Shown: one piece after another, positions 32,050 through 41,436 of the stretch | How positions within the stretch are numbered: position 1 is the first letter of the stretch | Layout: every line of letters begins with the position of its first letter | Assembly: GCA_002238685.1 (NCBI GenBank) | Contig: MPMV01000016.1 | Location: 1-64,000 of the forward strand | Direction of reading: 5' to 3' | Length of the DNA: 64,000 nucleotides | Source of the DNA: a bacterium EF100-94H03 bin56 | Lineage (GTDB): Bacteria > Pseudomonadota > Alphaproteobacteria > SP197 | The notes under the pieces: model-generated | What the model was told of the DNA's origin: nothing | The model's input: only the letters and a program-made list of their open reading frames with translations | Databases searched by the model: none | Translations under genes and position numbers: made by a program

Positions 32050-32388
32050 TCAGCTGCCGCGGTAGGTGGTGTAGCCCCACGGGCTCGCGAGGAGGGGAAC
32101 GTGCCAGTGTCGTGAAATGTCGGTGATACGGAAGCGGACCGGCACCTGGTCGAGGAATCCCGGAACCATTCCTCTCGAGGCAAAGTAGGCGCCGATATCG
32201 AAGACGATCTCGAAGTGGCCCTGGCGCACGCTCTCCAGGAGCGGTCGATCGGTACGGCCGTCGGCGTTGGTGACAGCCGAAGCAATCTCCCGACGTTCGT
32301 TGCCGACCATCTCGAAGAGTGTGACGGCGACCCTGGCCGCCGGGTGTCCCGACGCGGTATCAAGAACATGGGTTGTCAATCCTGGCAT
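32050..32388 (-). CDS. uraH: 5-Hydroxyisourate hydrolase (transthyretin-like)
   Basis: 112 residues from ATG 32388. LTTHVLDTASGHPAARVAVTL is the N-terminal family signature (HVLD...G.PA) and the protein ends in TTYRGS, the invariant C-terminal Y-R-G-S. Catalytic His (THVLD; HWHVPLL) and Arg (VRFRI) are present. It opens the ring of 5-hydroxyisourate to OHCU, the step after PuuD. A longer upstream frame is not conserved. Divergent from the puuE-puuD-xdh operon, with about 80 bases between them holding both promoters. Confidence 0.93.
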   Translation of the reverse strand: MPGLTTHVLDTASGHPAARVAVTLFEMVGNERREIASAVTNADGRTDRPLLESVRQGHFEIVFDIGAYFASRGMVPGFLDQVPVRFRITDISRHWHVPLLASPWGYTTYRGS

Positions 32389-32467
32389 TGCCCTTCCCTC
32401 CCCTGCCGGAGAAAGCCCGCGCCTGCTGGACACATCCGATGCCGGTGTTACCTTTGCGGCGACCACC

Positions 32468-33406
32468 TTGCAACGAAAGCTCCCCTTGCCGCCAGACGCT
32501 CCCTACCCCCGAGACATGAAAGGCTACGGCGCCTTGCCGCCCGATCCGGCCTGGCCGGGAGGTGCCCGTCTCGCCCTCCAGTTTGTCATCAACTACGAGG
32601 AGGGTGGCGAGAACAGCGTGCTTCACGGCGATTCGGCATCCGAGGCCTTCCTCTCGGAGATGGTGGCTGCCGTGCCCGTTGAAGGCATGCGTCACATGAG
32701 CATGGAGTCACTCTATGAATACGGCAGCCGGGTGGGTGTATGGCGGCTGTTCCGGCTGTTCCGGGAACAGGCGATACCGGTCACGGTGTTTGGCGTCGCC
32801 ATGGCCCTCGAACGCAACCCCGAAGTGGCGGAACGGGCGATGGAGGCAGACTTCGAGATCTGCTCCCACGGCTATCGCTGGATCGACTACCAGAAGGTGA
32901 GGGAAGACGAAGAACGCGAACACATGGAGCGCGCCATTGCCATCCAGACGAAATTGACCGGCCATCGGCCGCTGGGGTGGTATACCGGGCGGACCAGCCC
33001 GAACACACGCCGGCTTGTCGTGGAGGAAGGCGGTTTCCTTTATGATGCCGATGATTACAGCGATGACCTTCCATTCTGGACGAATGTCGGGCAAAGACAG
33101 CATCTCGTCGTTCCCTATACGCTCGATGTGAACGACATGCGCTTCGCCACACCTCAGGGTTTCAATTCAGGCGATCAGTTCTACACCTATCTCAAGGACG
33201 CCTTCGACGTGCTGTGGCAGGAGGGGGGCAGAATGCTGTCGGTTGGTCTGCATTGCCGCCTCGCCGGCCGTCCCGGCCGCTTTGGCGCCCTGAAACGCTT
33301 TGTCGACTACGCACGCCGCCACGAAGGAGTCTGGTTCTGCCGGCGCATCGACATTGCCCGTCATTGGCGGACACGCTTTCCGCCATCCGCCGATGGGGGC
33401 GGATGA
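32468..33406 (+). CDS. puuE: Allantoinase PuuE (polysaccharide-deacetylase-like)
   Basis: The conserved part (YPRDMKGYGALPPDPAWPGGARLALQFVINYEEGGENSVLHGD) is the PuuE N-terminus. It continues with a NodB-like deacetylase fold (EICSHGYRWIDYQ; GWYTGRTSPNTRRL). The family starts before YPRD, so TTG 32468 is proposed; ATG 32516 would remove conserved residues. About 312 residues. It converts allantoin to allantoate without the metal set of classical allantoinases. It overlaps uraD by 14 bases. First gene of a purine catabolic operon. Start codon uncertain. Confidence 0.9.
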   Translation: MQRKLPLPPDAPYPRDMKGYGALPPDPAWPGGARLALQFVINYEEGGENSVLHGDSASEAFLSEMVAAVPVEGMRHMSMESLYEYGSRVGVWRLFRLFREQAIPVTVFGVAMALERNPEVAERAMEADFEICSHGYRWIDYQKVREDEEREHMERAIAIQTKLTGHRPLGWYTGRTSPNTRRLVVEEGGFLYDADDYSDDLPFWTNVGQRQHLVVPYTLDVNDMRFATPQGFNSGDQFYTYLKDAFDVLWQEGGRMLSVGLHCRLAGRPGRFGALKRFVDYARRHEGVWFCRRIDIARHWRTRFPPSADGGG

Positions 33407-33923
33407 CGTGCCGGCACTCGCGCTCGAGGCGATCAATCGGGCCAATGCTGACGGGTTCACTGCCATGCTCGGGGATGTCTTCGAAGGCTCTCCGTGGTTC
33501 GCCCGGCGCGCCCATCGCCATGGTCCCTTCACCTCGGGTGCGGCATTGATCCGCGCCATGACACGGGTCCTTGAGGAGGCGTCCGGCGAAGAAAAGCTCG
33601 GCTTGATCCGTGCCCATCCCGACCTTGCCGGCAAGGCGGCCAGGGCACGGGACCTTGAACCCGATTCGACGCGCGAACAGGCGAGTGCCGGACTCGATCG
33701 CCTGTCGGATGCGGACTTCACCCTCTTCATGGATCTCAACCGCAGGTATCGGGAAAAATTCGGTTTTCCCTTCATCATTGCGGTCCGCGATCATACACTC
33801 GACAGCATCATCGAGGCGTTCCGGCGGCGGCTTGGAAGCGATCCGCAAACCGAGATGGCGGAAGCGATGGCCAATGTCGGGCGGATTGTCAGCCTGCGTA
33901 TCGCGGAAAGGATCGGGGAATAG
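33393..33923 (+). CDS. uraD: 2-oxo-4-hydroxy-4-carboxy-5-ureidoimidazoline decarboxylase
   Basis: 176 residues. The catalytic His lies in LGLIRAHPDLAGKAA, the family signature; Glu and Arg partners are in EEASGEEKL and the FGFPFIIAVRDHT region. It decarboxylates OHCU stereospecifically to S-allantoin, after UraH. It starts inside the end of puuE and ends 5 bases before puuD, so it is translationally linked. The length fits the family (about 165-175). Confidence 0.93.
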   Translation: MGADDVPALALEAINRANADGFTAMLGDVFEGSPWFARRAHRHGPFTSGAALIRAMTRVLEEASGEEKLGLIRAHPDLAGKAARARDLEPDSTREQASAGLDRLSDADFTLFMDLNRRYREKFGFPFIIAVRDHTLDSIIEAFRRRLGSDPQTEMAEAMANVGRIVSLRIAERIGE

Positions 33924-33928
33924 GCGTC

Positions 33929-35128
33929 ATGGAAACCGCCATTCTCGACTGGGCCAATCTCGTCATCCGCTGGACCCACGTCATCGTCGGCATTGCCTGG
34001 ATCGGCACGTCCTTCCTCTTCATGTGGCTCGATGCCCATCTCGAGAAACCCGAACCCGGCAAGCAGGGTGTCGAGGGCGAGTTGTGGATGGTGCACAGCG
34101 GCGGATTCTACGAGGTCAACAAGTATCTTGTGGCGCCGGCGGCCATTCCGCGCACCCTGCACTGGTTCAAGTGGGAAGCGGGATTCACCGGAATCACCGG
34201 TGTCATGCTGCTCGCCATCGTCTATTACCTCGGTGCCGAGTCGTACCTTGTGGAGGCGGGTTCCGGTTCACTCAGCCGTCTGCAGGCGGTGGGAATCGGT
34301 ATTGCCACGCTGGTGGTCGGCTGGTTCGCCTATGATGCCCTCTTCGCATCGCGTGCCGGCGCCGGGAACCCCCTTGCGGCCAACCTGCTTTCCATCATCG
34401 CGCTCGTGGCCGTCGCCATCGTTCTGACACAGATCTTCACCGGCCGCGCGGCCTACATGCATGTCGGCGCACTGATCGGGATTGTCATGGTCATCAATGT
34501 CTTCGTGCGCATCATACCGGCCCAGAGCAAGCTGATCGCGGCACGTCTCGCCGGAGAGGAACCCGATCCCCTGCTGGGCAGACAGGCCAAGCAGCGTTCG
34601 GTCCACAACAACTACCTGACGTTGCCGGTCGTCTTCATCATGATCAGCAGTCACTACCCGATGACGTTCGGACACTCCCTGAACTGGCTGCTGTTGATCG
34701 CCATCTCGCTTTCGGGCGCCCTGGTGCGTCACTGGTTCAACCTGCGCAACGCCGGCAGGCCTCAGGCCTGGCCACTGGCGGCGGCCGTCTTCCCCTTCCT
34801 GGGGGCGGCCATCATTGCTTCCTGGCCGGCTCTCGAGAGTAGAACGGGTGAGCCTGCCGCCGAACGGGTCGCCTTCAGCGAGATCCGGCAGATCATCAAC
34901 GCACGCTGCCTCTCGTGCCATGCGGCCGAACCCCGCCACGAGAACTTCGACGCCGCGCCGAAGGATGTCCGCTTCAACACCGCCGCCGAAATCCTGAGCC
35001 ACGTCGAGGCGATCAGGATCACGACGGTGGAGACCGACACCATGCCGCTCGGCAACGAAACCGGCATGACACCCGAGGAGAGGCAGCTTCTCGGCCTCTG
35101 GATCCGTCATGGCGCCGCCGCCCAGTAG
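33929..35128 (+). CDS. puuD: PuuD-type urate hydroxylase with C-terminal cytochrome c domain
   Basis: 399 residues: N-terminal membrane domain of about eight helices (10-300; IRWTHVIVGIAWIGTSFLFMWLDAHLE is characteristic). A C-terminal cytochrome c domain has the haem motif C327-L-S-C-H331. Met ligand candidates are in TMPLGNETGMT. PuuD is a membrane-bound alternative to soluble uricase, passing electrons from urate to the cytochrome pool instead of oxygen. Typical of alphaproteobacteria that lack UOX and HpxO. It overlaps the tail of the xdhA upstream region. Confidence 0.95.
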   Translation: METAILDWANLVIRWTHVIVGIAWIGTSFLFMWLDAHLEKPEPGKQGVEGELWMVHSGGFYEVNKYLVAPAAIPRTLHWFKWEAGFTGITGVMLLAIVYYLGAESYLVEAGSGSLSRLQAVGIGIATLVVGWFAYDALFASRAGAGNPLAANLLSIIALVAVAIVLTQIFTGRAAYMHVGALIGIVMVINVFVRIIPAQSKLIAARLAGEEPDPLLGRQAKQRSVHNNYLTLPVVFIMISSHYPMTFGHSLNWLLLIAISLSGALVRHWFNLRNAGRPQAWPLAAAVFPFLGAAIIASWPALESRTGEPAAERVAFSEIRQIINARCLSCHAAEPRHENFDAAPKDVRFNTAAEILSHVEAIRITTVETDTMPLGNETGMTPEERQLLGLWIRHGAAAQ

Positions 35129-35147
35129 GCCCGGCCAGGAGATGGGC

Positions 35148-36548
35148 GTGCGTTTCCTGCTGAACGGCACGGAGCACGTGGCCCCGTCTGTCCTGCCGAC
35201 GATGACGGTGCTGGACTACCTGCGCGGTGAAGCCGGGCTCAGGGGCACCAAGGAGGGATGCGCGGAAGGGGATTGCGGCGCCTGTACCGTTGTCATGGTT
35301 CGCCATGGCAGCACCCGGGCCGAAGCCATCAACGCATGCCTCTACACCCTGGGTCAGCTTGACGGCGCTCGTCTCGTGACGATCGAGGGGTTGTCCGGCA
35401 GGGATGAGGCTCCCGATCCCGTCCAGCAGGCGATGATATCCAGTCATGCCAGCCAGTGCGGGTTCTGTACTCCGGGGTTTGTCATGGCGCTCTGGGCGTT
35501 GCGCCAGGAGGGCGGGACCCCGGACGATGAAGCCATTCACGAGGCCCTTGCCGGCAATCTCTGCCGCTGCACCGGCTATCGCCCGATCGTCGAGGCGGCA
35601 CGCCAGGCGTGCCGGAATGCCCCACCGGATCCGGAGACCCCCGACGGAGCAACGCCGGCACCGCAGGTATCGCTGACAACCGGGGATGCCGTATGGTTTG
35701 CACCCGTGACCCTTGACGGACTGCTCACCCTCAAACAGTCCCATCCCGGTGCCCCGCTGCTGGCCGGTGGCACGGATGTCGGCCTGCAGTTCAGCAAGGA
35801 ACGCCGTCATGATGCGGTCACCATCTCCACTTCCCATGTGCGGGAACTGCGTCTTCTGAGGGAAACAGCCGATTCGCTCCACATCGGCGGTGCGGTGACG
35901 ATCTCGGAAGCGCTGCCCGCATGCGAACGGGCATGGCCCGCCCTGGGCGCCATCATGCGCCGCTTCGGCTCGTGGCAGATTCGCAATGTCGCCACCGTTG
36001 CCGGCAATCTCGCCAACGCCTCACCGATCGGTGATCTTTCACCCTGTCTCATGGCACTGGATGCCGAACTCGATCTCGCGGAACCGAATGGTGTACGTCG
36101 CATGCCCCTGGAAGAATTCTTCCCTGCCTACCGCCGCACGGCGCTCGGTGACGCAGAAATCATCACCAGGATCAGAGTTCCAGGACCTGCGGATGGAACC
36201 GTCTTTCGCGCCTGGAAGATCTCGAAGCGCCATGATCAGGATATCTCGGCGGTGATTGGCGCCTTCCGCGTCGTTCTTCGCAACGGCCGCATTGCGGACA
36301 TGCGCATCGCCTTCGGAGGCATGGCCGCGGTTCCGGCCCGGGCGCTCGAAACCGAGCGCGCCCTCGTCGGCCAGACATGGTCGGAGGACACCGTCAGGGA
36401 GGCCGGACGAGCCATGGAACGCGATTTCACACCCATCGACGATCAGCGGGCCAGTGCAGCCTACCGTATCAGGGTCGCCGCCAATCTCCTCATCCGCCTC
36501 TACCGCGACGTCACGGGGGAAACGGCCGTCGAGGTGAACCAGGCATGA
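35148..36548 (+). CDS. xdhA: Xanthine dehydrogenase small subunit (Fe-S/FAD)
   Basis: About 466 residues. Plant-type 2Fe-2S cluster: EGCAEGDCGACTVV and C in ACLYTLG. The second cluster is CGFCTPGFVM...CRCTGYRPI. The FAD domain starts about residue 180 (LAGGTDVGL; RNVATVAGNLANASPIGD) with the CO-dehydrogenase flavoprotein C-terminal domain after it. GTG 35148 is preferred because AGGAG lies 6 bases upstream; ATG 35142 and 35109 are in-frame alternatives. It passes electrons from the molybdenum site of XdhB to NAD+. No xdhC chaperone gene is seen in the window. Confidence 0.95.
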   Translation: MRFLLNGTEHVAPSVLPTMTVLDYLRGEAGLRGTKEGCAEGDCGACTVVMVRHGSTRAEAINACLYTLGQLDGARLVTIEGLSGRDEAPDPVQQAMISSHASQCGFCTPGFVMALWALRQEGGTPDDEAIHEALAGNLCRCTGYRPIVEAARQACRNAPPDPETPDGATPAPQVSLTTGDAVWFAPVTLDGLLTLKQSHPGAPLLAGGTDVGLQFSKERRHDAVTISTSHVRELRLLRETADSLHIGGAVTISEALPACERAWPALGAIMRRFGSWQIRNVATVAGNLANASPIGDLSPCLMALDAELDLAEPNGVRRMPLEEFFPAYRRTALGDAEIITRIRVPGPADGTVFRAWKISKRHDQDISAVIGAFRVVLRNGRIADMRIAFGGMAAVPARALETERALVGQTWSEDTVREAGRAMERDFTPIDDQRASAAYRIRVAANLLIRLYRDVTGETAVEVNQA

Positions 36549-38857
36549 ATGCCCCGGATGCAGCGGTGTTTGCCAGGGCCACGCACGACAGCGCCCTGGA
36601 ACACGTCACCGGCAGGGCACGGTTCATCGATGACATGCCGGAGCTTCCGGGCACCCTCGAGGTGGTTCTCGTGACCTCTCCCCATGCCCATGCCGGAATC
36701 GTCGGTATCGACCCGGCGCCGGCACATGCCTCGCCCGGCGTCCACGCCGTGCTGACAGCCGCCGACATCCCCGGGACCAACGACATCGGTCCGATCACCG
36801 ACGGTGAACCGGCACTCGCCCTGGACGTGGCGGACTATGCCGGAGCGCCAATAGCGGCGGTTGCCGCCACGACCTTTGATCAGGCCTTCACGGCAGCCGG
36901 TCTTGTCGAAGTCACCTGGTCGCGTCGTCCTGCTCTCCTCACCATAGATGAGGCTCTCAGGCACGAGTCCTACACGTCACCGCCACAGACCATGAGGCGC
37001 GGCGATTCCGACGCGGCAATTGCCGCAGCGCGTCACCGTATCAGCGGCGAGGTGCGTTGCGGCGGCCAGGATCACTTCTATCTCGAAAGCCACATTGCCC
37101 TTGCGGTGCCCCGCGACAACGGCGACCTTGAGGTCTTCAGTTCCACCCAGCATCCAACGGAAGTCCAGCACGCCGTGGCGGCGGTTCTCGGCATCCCGTT
37201 CTCCGCGGTCACGGTCGAGGTGCGGCGGATGGGTGGCGCCTTCGGTGGCAAGGAGAGCCAGGGGTCGATCATCGCCGCAATCGCCGCGCTCGTGGCCGCG
37301 AAAACCGGGCGGCCGGCGAAGCTCCGGCTCGGAAGGGATGCCGACATGATCGTCACCGGCAAACGCCATGACGGTCTCTTCCGTTACACGGCGGGCTTCG
37401 ATTCCAGGGGCAGGATCGAAGGTGTCGACATCATGATCGCCCTGAGGGCCGGCAATGTCGCCGATCTGAGTTCGTCGGTTCTCACTCGCGCCATGTGCCA
37501 TGTCGACAACTGCTACTTCCTTCCCAACATCACCGTGCGCGGCTATCCCTGCCGGACCAACACGGTGTCCAATACGGCGTTCCGCGGGTTTGGTGGGCCC
37601 CAGGGCATGCTCGCCATCGAAGCGGTCGTCGAGCATGTCGCCCGCCACCTTGGCCTCGACGTCGACGATGTGCGCGATGTCAACTGGTACGGGACTGAAG
37701 ACCGCAACACGACACCCTATGGCCAGAAGGTCTCCCACAACCTCATGGGCACCGTCGTCACACAGCTGCGCAGCGCCGCAGACTGGGAGGGAACCTGCCA
37801 GGAGATCGAACGCTTCAATGCCGCAAACCGGACACTGAAGAAGGGTATCGCAATGATGCCGGTCAAGTTCGGCATCTCCTTCAATGTGCCGCGTCTCAAC
37901 CAGGCTGGCGCTCTCGTCCACGTCTATACGGACGGAAGTGTCCATCTCAACCATGGCGGCACCGAGATGGGACAGGGCCTCTTCGTCAAGGTTGCCCAGG
38001 TGGTCGCCTCGGTCTTCGGCATCGCCCTGGGGGACATCAAGATCTCGGCAACGCGCACCGACAAGGTCCCCAACACGGTGGCCACCGCGGCCTCCTCGGG
38101 ATCGGATCTCAACGGCATGGCGGCCTTCAATGCCGCCGCAGCCATCAGGAATCGCATGGCCGATGTGGCCGCGCGCGCCCTCGACGCTGCGGTCGACACC
38201 ATCGAATTCCGCCAGGGGCGTGTCTACGCCGGCAACGAGAGCCTCTCTTTCGCCCGTCTCGCGCAACTCTCCTGGGATGAACGGGTGTCCCTGTCCGCCA
38301 CCGGCTACTACGCCACGCCGGGCATCACCTGGGATGCCGACACCATGACGGGCCATCCCGTACACTACTACACGTTCGGCGCAGCCATTGCGGTCGTGGT
38401 GATCGATACTCTGACCGGAGAATCGCGGGTCCTGAAGACCGACATCCTCCAGGACTGCGGCGCATCACTCAATCCCGCCGTCGACATCGGACAGATCGAG
38501 GGGGGCTTCGTGCAGGGACAGGGCTGGCTGACGTCCGAGGAGCTGGTATGGGATGCCGACGGACACCTTCTGACCCATGGCCCCTCGACCTACAAGATTC
38601 CCGGAAGCCGCGATGTGGCGCCGGACTTCAATGTCCACATCCTTCCCGACATGCCCAATCCGGTGCCGACCATCTACCGGTCCAAGGCCGTCGGCGAACC
38701 GCCTCTTCTTCTCGCCATTTCGGTATGGCTCGCCATCCGCGACGCTGTCGCGCGCCTTGCCGGGTATCGTCATCTGCCACGTCTCGACGCTCCGGCGACA
38801 CCGGAGGCAATCCTCATGGCGGTTGACGACATTGTTGGCCGCGACGCCTGCCGGTGA
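36545..38857 (+). CDS. xdhB: Xanthine dehydrogenase large subunit (molybdopterin)
   Basis: 770 residues. The ATG overlaps the xdhA stop codon (ATGA). Molybdopterin motifs are present: GGAFGGKE, FRGFGGPQGM, GTEMGQGL and, near the C-terminus, SKAVGEPPLLLAIS with the active-site Glu that starts hydroxylation. Substrate Glu/Arg region: LESHIALAVP and NTAFRGFGG. Converts hypoxanthine and xanthine to urate in the cytosol. Product feeds PuuD, two genes upstream. The gene ends by overlapping the ABC transporter gene, so import and oxidation of purines are co-regulated. Confidence 0.95.
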   Translation: MNAPDAAVFARATHDSALEHVTGRARFIDDMPELPGTLEVVLVTSPHAHAGIVGIDPAPAHASPGVHAVLTAADIPGTNDIGPITDGEPALALDVADYAGAPIAAVAATTFDQAFTAAGLVEVTWSRRPALLTIDEALRHESYTSPPQTMRRGDSDAAIAAARHRISGEVRCGGQDHFYLESHIALAVPRDNGDLEVFSSTQHPTEVQHAVAAVLGIPFSAVTVEVRRMGGAFGGKESQGSIIAAIAALVAAKTGRPAKLRLGRDADMIVTGKRHDGLFRYTAGFDSRGRIEGVDIMIALRAGNVADLSSSVLTRAMCHVDNCYFLPNITVRGYPCRTNTVSNTAFRGFGGPQGMLAIEAVVEHVARHLGLDVDDVRDVNWYGTEDRNTTPYGQKVSHNLMGTVVTQLRSAADWEGTCQEIERFNAANRTLKKGIAMMPVKFGISFNVPRLNQAGALVHVYTDGSVHLNHGGTEMGQGLFVKVAQVVASVFGIALGDIKISATRTDKVPNTVATAASSGSDLNGMAAFNAAAAIRNRMADVAARALDAAVDTIEFRQGRVYAGNESLSFARLAQLSWDERVSLSATGYYATPGITWDADTMTGHPVHYYTFGAAIAVVVIDTLTGESRVLKTDILQDCGASLNPAVDIGQIEGGFVQGQGWLTSEELVWDADGHLLTHGPSTYKIPGSRDVAPDFNVHILPDMPNPVPTIYRSKAVGEPPLLLAISVWLAIRDAVARLAGYRHLPRLDAPATPEAILMAVDDIVGRDACR

Positions 38858-40356
38858 ACACCGAACCCCGACTCCGCCTTGAGGGCGTAACCCGGCGATT
38901 TCCCGGCGTCGTTGCCAACGATGATGTGAACCTCGCTGTCGAAGCCGGTGAAATTCATGCGCTTCTTGGCGAGAATGGCGCCGGCAAGTCCACCCTGGTC
39001 AAGTTCATCTACGGGGTCCAGTCGGCAGACAGCGGAACCCTCTTCTGGGAAGGCACGCCTCAGCGCATTGCCAATCCGAAGGCGGCGCGGCGGCTCGGCA
39101 TCGCCATGGTGTTCCAGCACTTCTCCCTGTTTGACGCCATGACGGTGGCCGAGAACGTCGCCCTGGGCCTGCCGCGTTCCTTCGCCCGATCCGGGCTCGA
39201 GGAACGCATCCACGACGTGTCACGGCGCTATGGCCTGCCTCTCGATCCCGGGCGCCACGTTCACGCGCTCTCGGTAGGGGAACGCCAGCGCATCGAGGTG
39301 GTCCGCTGCCTCCTGCAGGAACCACGCCTTCTCATCATGGATGAACCGACATCCGTGCTCACCCCCCAGGAAGTCGAGAGTCTCTTTGCCACCCTGCGCC
39401 AGCTTTCCCAGGACGGGGTCTCAATTCTCTACATCAGTCACAAGCTCCAGGAGATCCGGGATTTGTGCCACAAGGCGACGATCATGAGGGGTGGCCGCGT
39501 GGTGGCCGAATGCGATCCCGCCACCCGCTCGGCCCACGAACTTGCCGAACTCATGATCGGCACAGACCTTTCCCTTCCGCGGCGCACCTCGGTGGCGGGA
39601 GGCGCATCACCGCGTCTCGAAGTGAGGCACCTTGCCCTTGAGTCATCCCGCCTCCACGGAACGCCGCTGAAGGACATCTCCTTCGAGGTTCTCGCCGGCG
39701 AGGTCCTGGGGATTGCCGGTATCGCCGGCAACGGACAGCAGGAACTCATGGATGCCCTGTCGGGGGAAACGCCTCTGGCCGACCACCACACAATTCTGGC
39801 GGACGGCAGACCGGTGGGCGCATCCGGGCCCAACCGGCGGCGTGCCTCCGGCATGGTCTTCGTTCCAGAAGAACGCCTGGGACACGGTGCGGTGCCACAA
39901 ATGACGCTGTGGGAAAACGCCCTGCTCTCGGGCGCCACGACATCGAGGCTCGTGAACCGGGGAATGATCAGAAGCGCCCGCGCCCGCGAATTCGCGGCTA
40001 CCGTGGTGAGGGATTTTGATGTCAGGACGCCTGGCGTGATGCAGCCGGCATCGAGCCTTTCCGGCGGCAATCTCCAGAAGTTCATCATTGGCAGGGAAAT
40101 CTCGCACAACCCGGGCATCATCATTGCCCTGCAACCCACCTGGGGCGTTGACGCGGGCTCGGCGGCAGCGGTTCGCCAGGCGCTCATCGACCTTGCCGCG
40201 GATGGCGCGGCGGTGCTCGTCATCTCCCAGGATCTCGAGGAACTCATGGAGATTTCCGACCGCCTGTGCGTGATCAGCCAGGGCCGGCTGTCACCGCCCA
40301 TGAGGACCAAGTATGCCACGGCCAGCCGGATCGGCCTGCTGATGGCGGGTTCGTGA
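38854..40356 (+). CDS. Purine/nucleoside ABC importer, double ATPase
   Basis: 500 residues, two ATPase domains as in YufO/NupO-type importers. First domain intact: Walker A LLGENGAGKSTL, signature LSVGERQ, Walker B LLIMDEPTS. Second degenerate: GIAGNGQQE without the Walker A Lys, signature LSGGNLQK, LQPTWGVDAG. This asymmetry is normal for the family. GTG start overlaps the xdhB stop codon. Works with the two permeases and BMP-type binding protein that follow. Together with xdhAB, a purine base or nucleoside substrate is likely. Confidence 0.9.
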   Translation: MNTEPRLRLEGVTRRFPGVVANDDVNLAVEAGEIHALLGENGAGKSTLVKFIYGVQSADSGTLFWEGTPQRIANPKAARRLGIAMVFQHFSLFDAMTVAENVALGLPRSFARSGLEERIHDVSRRYGLPLDPGRHVHALSVGERQRIEVVRCLLQEPRLLIMDEPTSVLTPQEVESLFATLRQLSQDGVSILYISHKLQEIRDLCHKATIMRGGRVVAECDPATRSAHELAELMIGTDLSLPRRTSVAGGASPRLEVRHLALESSRLHGTPLKDISFEVLAGEVLGIAGIAGNGQQELMDALSGETPLADHHTILADGRPVGASGPNRRRASGMVFVPEERLGHGAVPQMTLWENALLSGATTSRLVNRGMIRSARAREFAATVVRDFDVRTPGVMQPASSLSGGNLQKFIIGREISHNPGIIIALQPTWGVDAGSAAAVRQALIDLAADGAAVLVISQDLEELMEISDRLCVISQGRLSPPMRTKYATASRIGLLMAGS

Positions 40357-41414
40357 TGGCCCTGCGCTTCGAGGCGAGGGGCGCGGCTTCACGCGCCATG
40401 GTGCTGGGATCACCGGCAATCGCCGTGGTGCTGACACTGGCTGCCAGCCTCGTCATGTTCGCATCACTGGGAACGGACCCGGTGCGTGCGCTTCAGGCAT
40501 TCTTCATCCAGCCGCTGTCCTCGGAGAGGGGAGTGGCTGAACTCATGGTCAAGGCCACCCCTCTCGTTCTCATCGCACTGGGCCTTTCCATGGGATTCAG
40601 GGCCAATGTCTGGAACATCGGCGCCGAGGGACAGCTGACGCTGGGGGCACTGGCCGGAGGCGGGCTGGCCCTTGCCCTCTACGGTTACGAGTCACCTTTC
40701 CTTCTTCCCCTCATGTTCGTGGCCGGCATCGCCGGCGGCATGGCCTGGGCCGCCATTCCGGCATTCCTCAAGACCCGCTTCAACACCAACGAAATCCTGA
40801 CGAGTCTGATGCTCGTCTATGTCGCCATCCTCCTCTTGAGCTATCTCATCCATGGTCCGTGGCGGGATCCCGATGGGTTCAACTTTCCGGAATCGCGCCT
40901 CTTCCACGACTCCGCCAGGGTGCCGGTGCTGCTTCAGGGGACCCGGCTCCACATCGGCTGGCCGATCGCCCTTGCCATCACCGCAACCACCTGGATCCTG
41001 CTCGCCAGGCACATCATCGGATTTCAGATCCGTGTCGTCGGCCTTGCCCCGGCCGCCGCTTCCTTCGCGGGCTTCAGCCGGACACGGATCATATGGACAA
41101 CACTGCTGGCGGGTGGCGGTGCTGCCGGACTCGCCGGCGTGATGGAGGTGGCGGGCCCGATCGGCCAGATCGTTCCGGTCATTTCACCGGGTTACGGATT
41201 CACCGCCATCATCGTCGCCTTCCTCGGCCGCCTGCAACCCGTCGGAGTCGTCTTCGCCGGGCTTCTCATGGCGCTCACCTACCTTGGAGGGGAATACGCG
41301 CAGATCACGATGAATCTCCCCAATGCGGTGACCGGCGTATTCCAGGGCATGCTGCTCTTCTTCCTGCTGGCGAGCGACATCCTCATCCGCTACCGCGTTC
41401 GCTTCGTCCCATGA
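40356..41414 (+). CDS. Purine/nucleoside ABC importer, permease 1
   Basis: 352 residues, eight to nine helices; the BPD_transp_2 signature is present in NIGAEGQLTLGALAGG and the later FNTNEILTSLMLVYVA. The start ATG overlaps the ATPase stop codon by one base (TGATG). Partner of the second permease; forms the membrane channel. The family serves nucleosides and purines (NupP/YufP-like). Confidence 0.9.
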   Translation: MALRFEARGAASRAMVLGSPAIAVVLTLAASLVMFASLGTDPVRALQAFFIQPLSSERGVAELMVKATPLVLIALGLSMGFRANVWNIGAEGQLTLGALAGGGLALALYGYESPFLLPLMFVAGIAGGMAWAAIPAFLKTRFNTNEILTSLMLVYVAILLLSYLIHGPWRDPDGFNFPESRLFHDSARVPVLLQGTRLHIGWPIALAITATTWILLARHIIGFQIRVVGLAPAAASFAGFSRTRIIWTTLLAGGGAAGLAGVMEVAGPIGQIVPVISPGYGFTAIIVAFLGRLQPVGVVFAGLLMALTYLGGEYAQITMNLPNAVTGVFQGMLLFFLLASDILIRYRVRFVP

Positions 41415-41436
41415 CCCGCGGAGTGTATCTCGACCC

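Noticed and set aside
36977..38365. Long minus-strand open frame opposite xdhB
   Set aside because: Antisense shadow of the xdhB coding sequence, rich in His/Asp/Gly without domains.
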